This document shows, in pieces, positions 8,045 through 8,045 of a stretch of 8,045 nt of DNA. Both the position numbers and the translations under genes were made by a program. Position 1 is the first letter of the stretch; each line of letters opens with the position of its first letter. The DNA comes from Pseudomonadota bacterium (GTDB taxonomy: Bacteria; Pseudomonadota; Alphaproteobacteria; Acetobacterales; Acetobacteraceae). Location of the stretch: the NCBI GenBank assembly GCA_021779655.1, contig JAJYAF010000081.1, positions 1 through 8,045 of the forward strand, given 5' to 3'. The notes under the pieces are model-generated. The model was not told the origin of the DNA and searched no databases. It was given only the letters and a program-made list of their open reading frames with translations.

Positions 8045-8045
8045 G

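Overview
This is a GC-rich, densely packed chromosomal window from what looks like an alphaproteobacterium. Gene content and protein style (RplU, RpmA, Obg without an OCT domain, CgtA-ProB linkage) fit that class, possibly the Acetobacteraceae, but the family-level assignment is inference only. Every gene but one small ORF belongs to a recognisable family. I see no CRISPR array, transposase, phage module, toxin-antitoxin pair or defence island, and no clear undescribed system. The interesting material is in regulatory and intergenic details and in one divergent transporter.

Layout. (1) 2-1475, + strand: the 3' end of pgpA (phospholipid synthesis), a CinA C-terminal-domain amidohydrolase (pncC type, NAD salvage) and panB (pantothenate synthesis). 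Each joins the next by a short overlap, so they form a translationally coupled operon. (2) 1523-3153, - strand: an Nramp-superfamily transporter with altered metal-site motifs (DGPS and TPWM instead of DPGN and MPHN), followed by a small one-helix membrane protein that may be co-transcribed. (3) 3256-4275, + strand: a zinc-dependent medium-chain alcohol dehydrogenase, divergent from the transporter. (4) 4276-4696: a 421-base stretch without a confident protein gene. It holds a tRNA-Ser(CGA) on the - strand, with encoded CCA and a leader dyad, plus a compact pair of divergent sigma70-type promoters for the tRNA and for rplU. (5) 4697-5374, + strand: rplU and rpmA, the ribosomal proteins L21 and L27, closed by a strong intrinsic terminator. 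(6) 5388-7513, + strand: obg (ribosome-assembly GTPase) overlapping proB (glutamate 5-kinase). (7) 7526-8045, - strand: the C-terminal part of a WecA/MraY-superfamily sugar-1-phosphate transferase, convergent with proB and running off the window edge.

How the genes fit together. Most are housekeeping: translation and ribosome assembly (tRNA-Ser, L21, L27, Obg), cofactor synthesis and salvage (PanB, PncC), membrane lipid and envelope carrier chemistry (PgpA, the glycosyltransferase), proline synthesis (ProB), metal transport (the Nramp-like protein) and redox metabolism (the dehydrogenase). The best leads are the Nramp-like metal-site changes and its pentapeptide-repeat tail, the terminator ending 13 bases before the obg start, the tRNA leader dyad with competing half-sites, and a perfect Shine-Dalgarno sequence ahead of a tiny frame running into the antisense of the tRNA.
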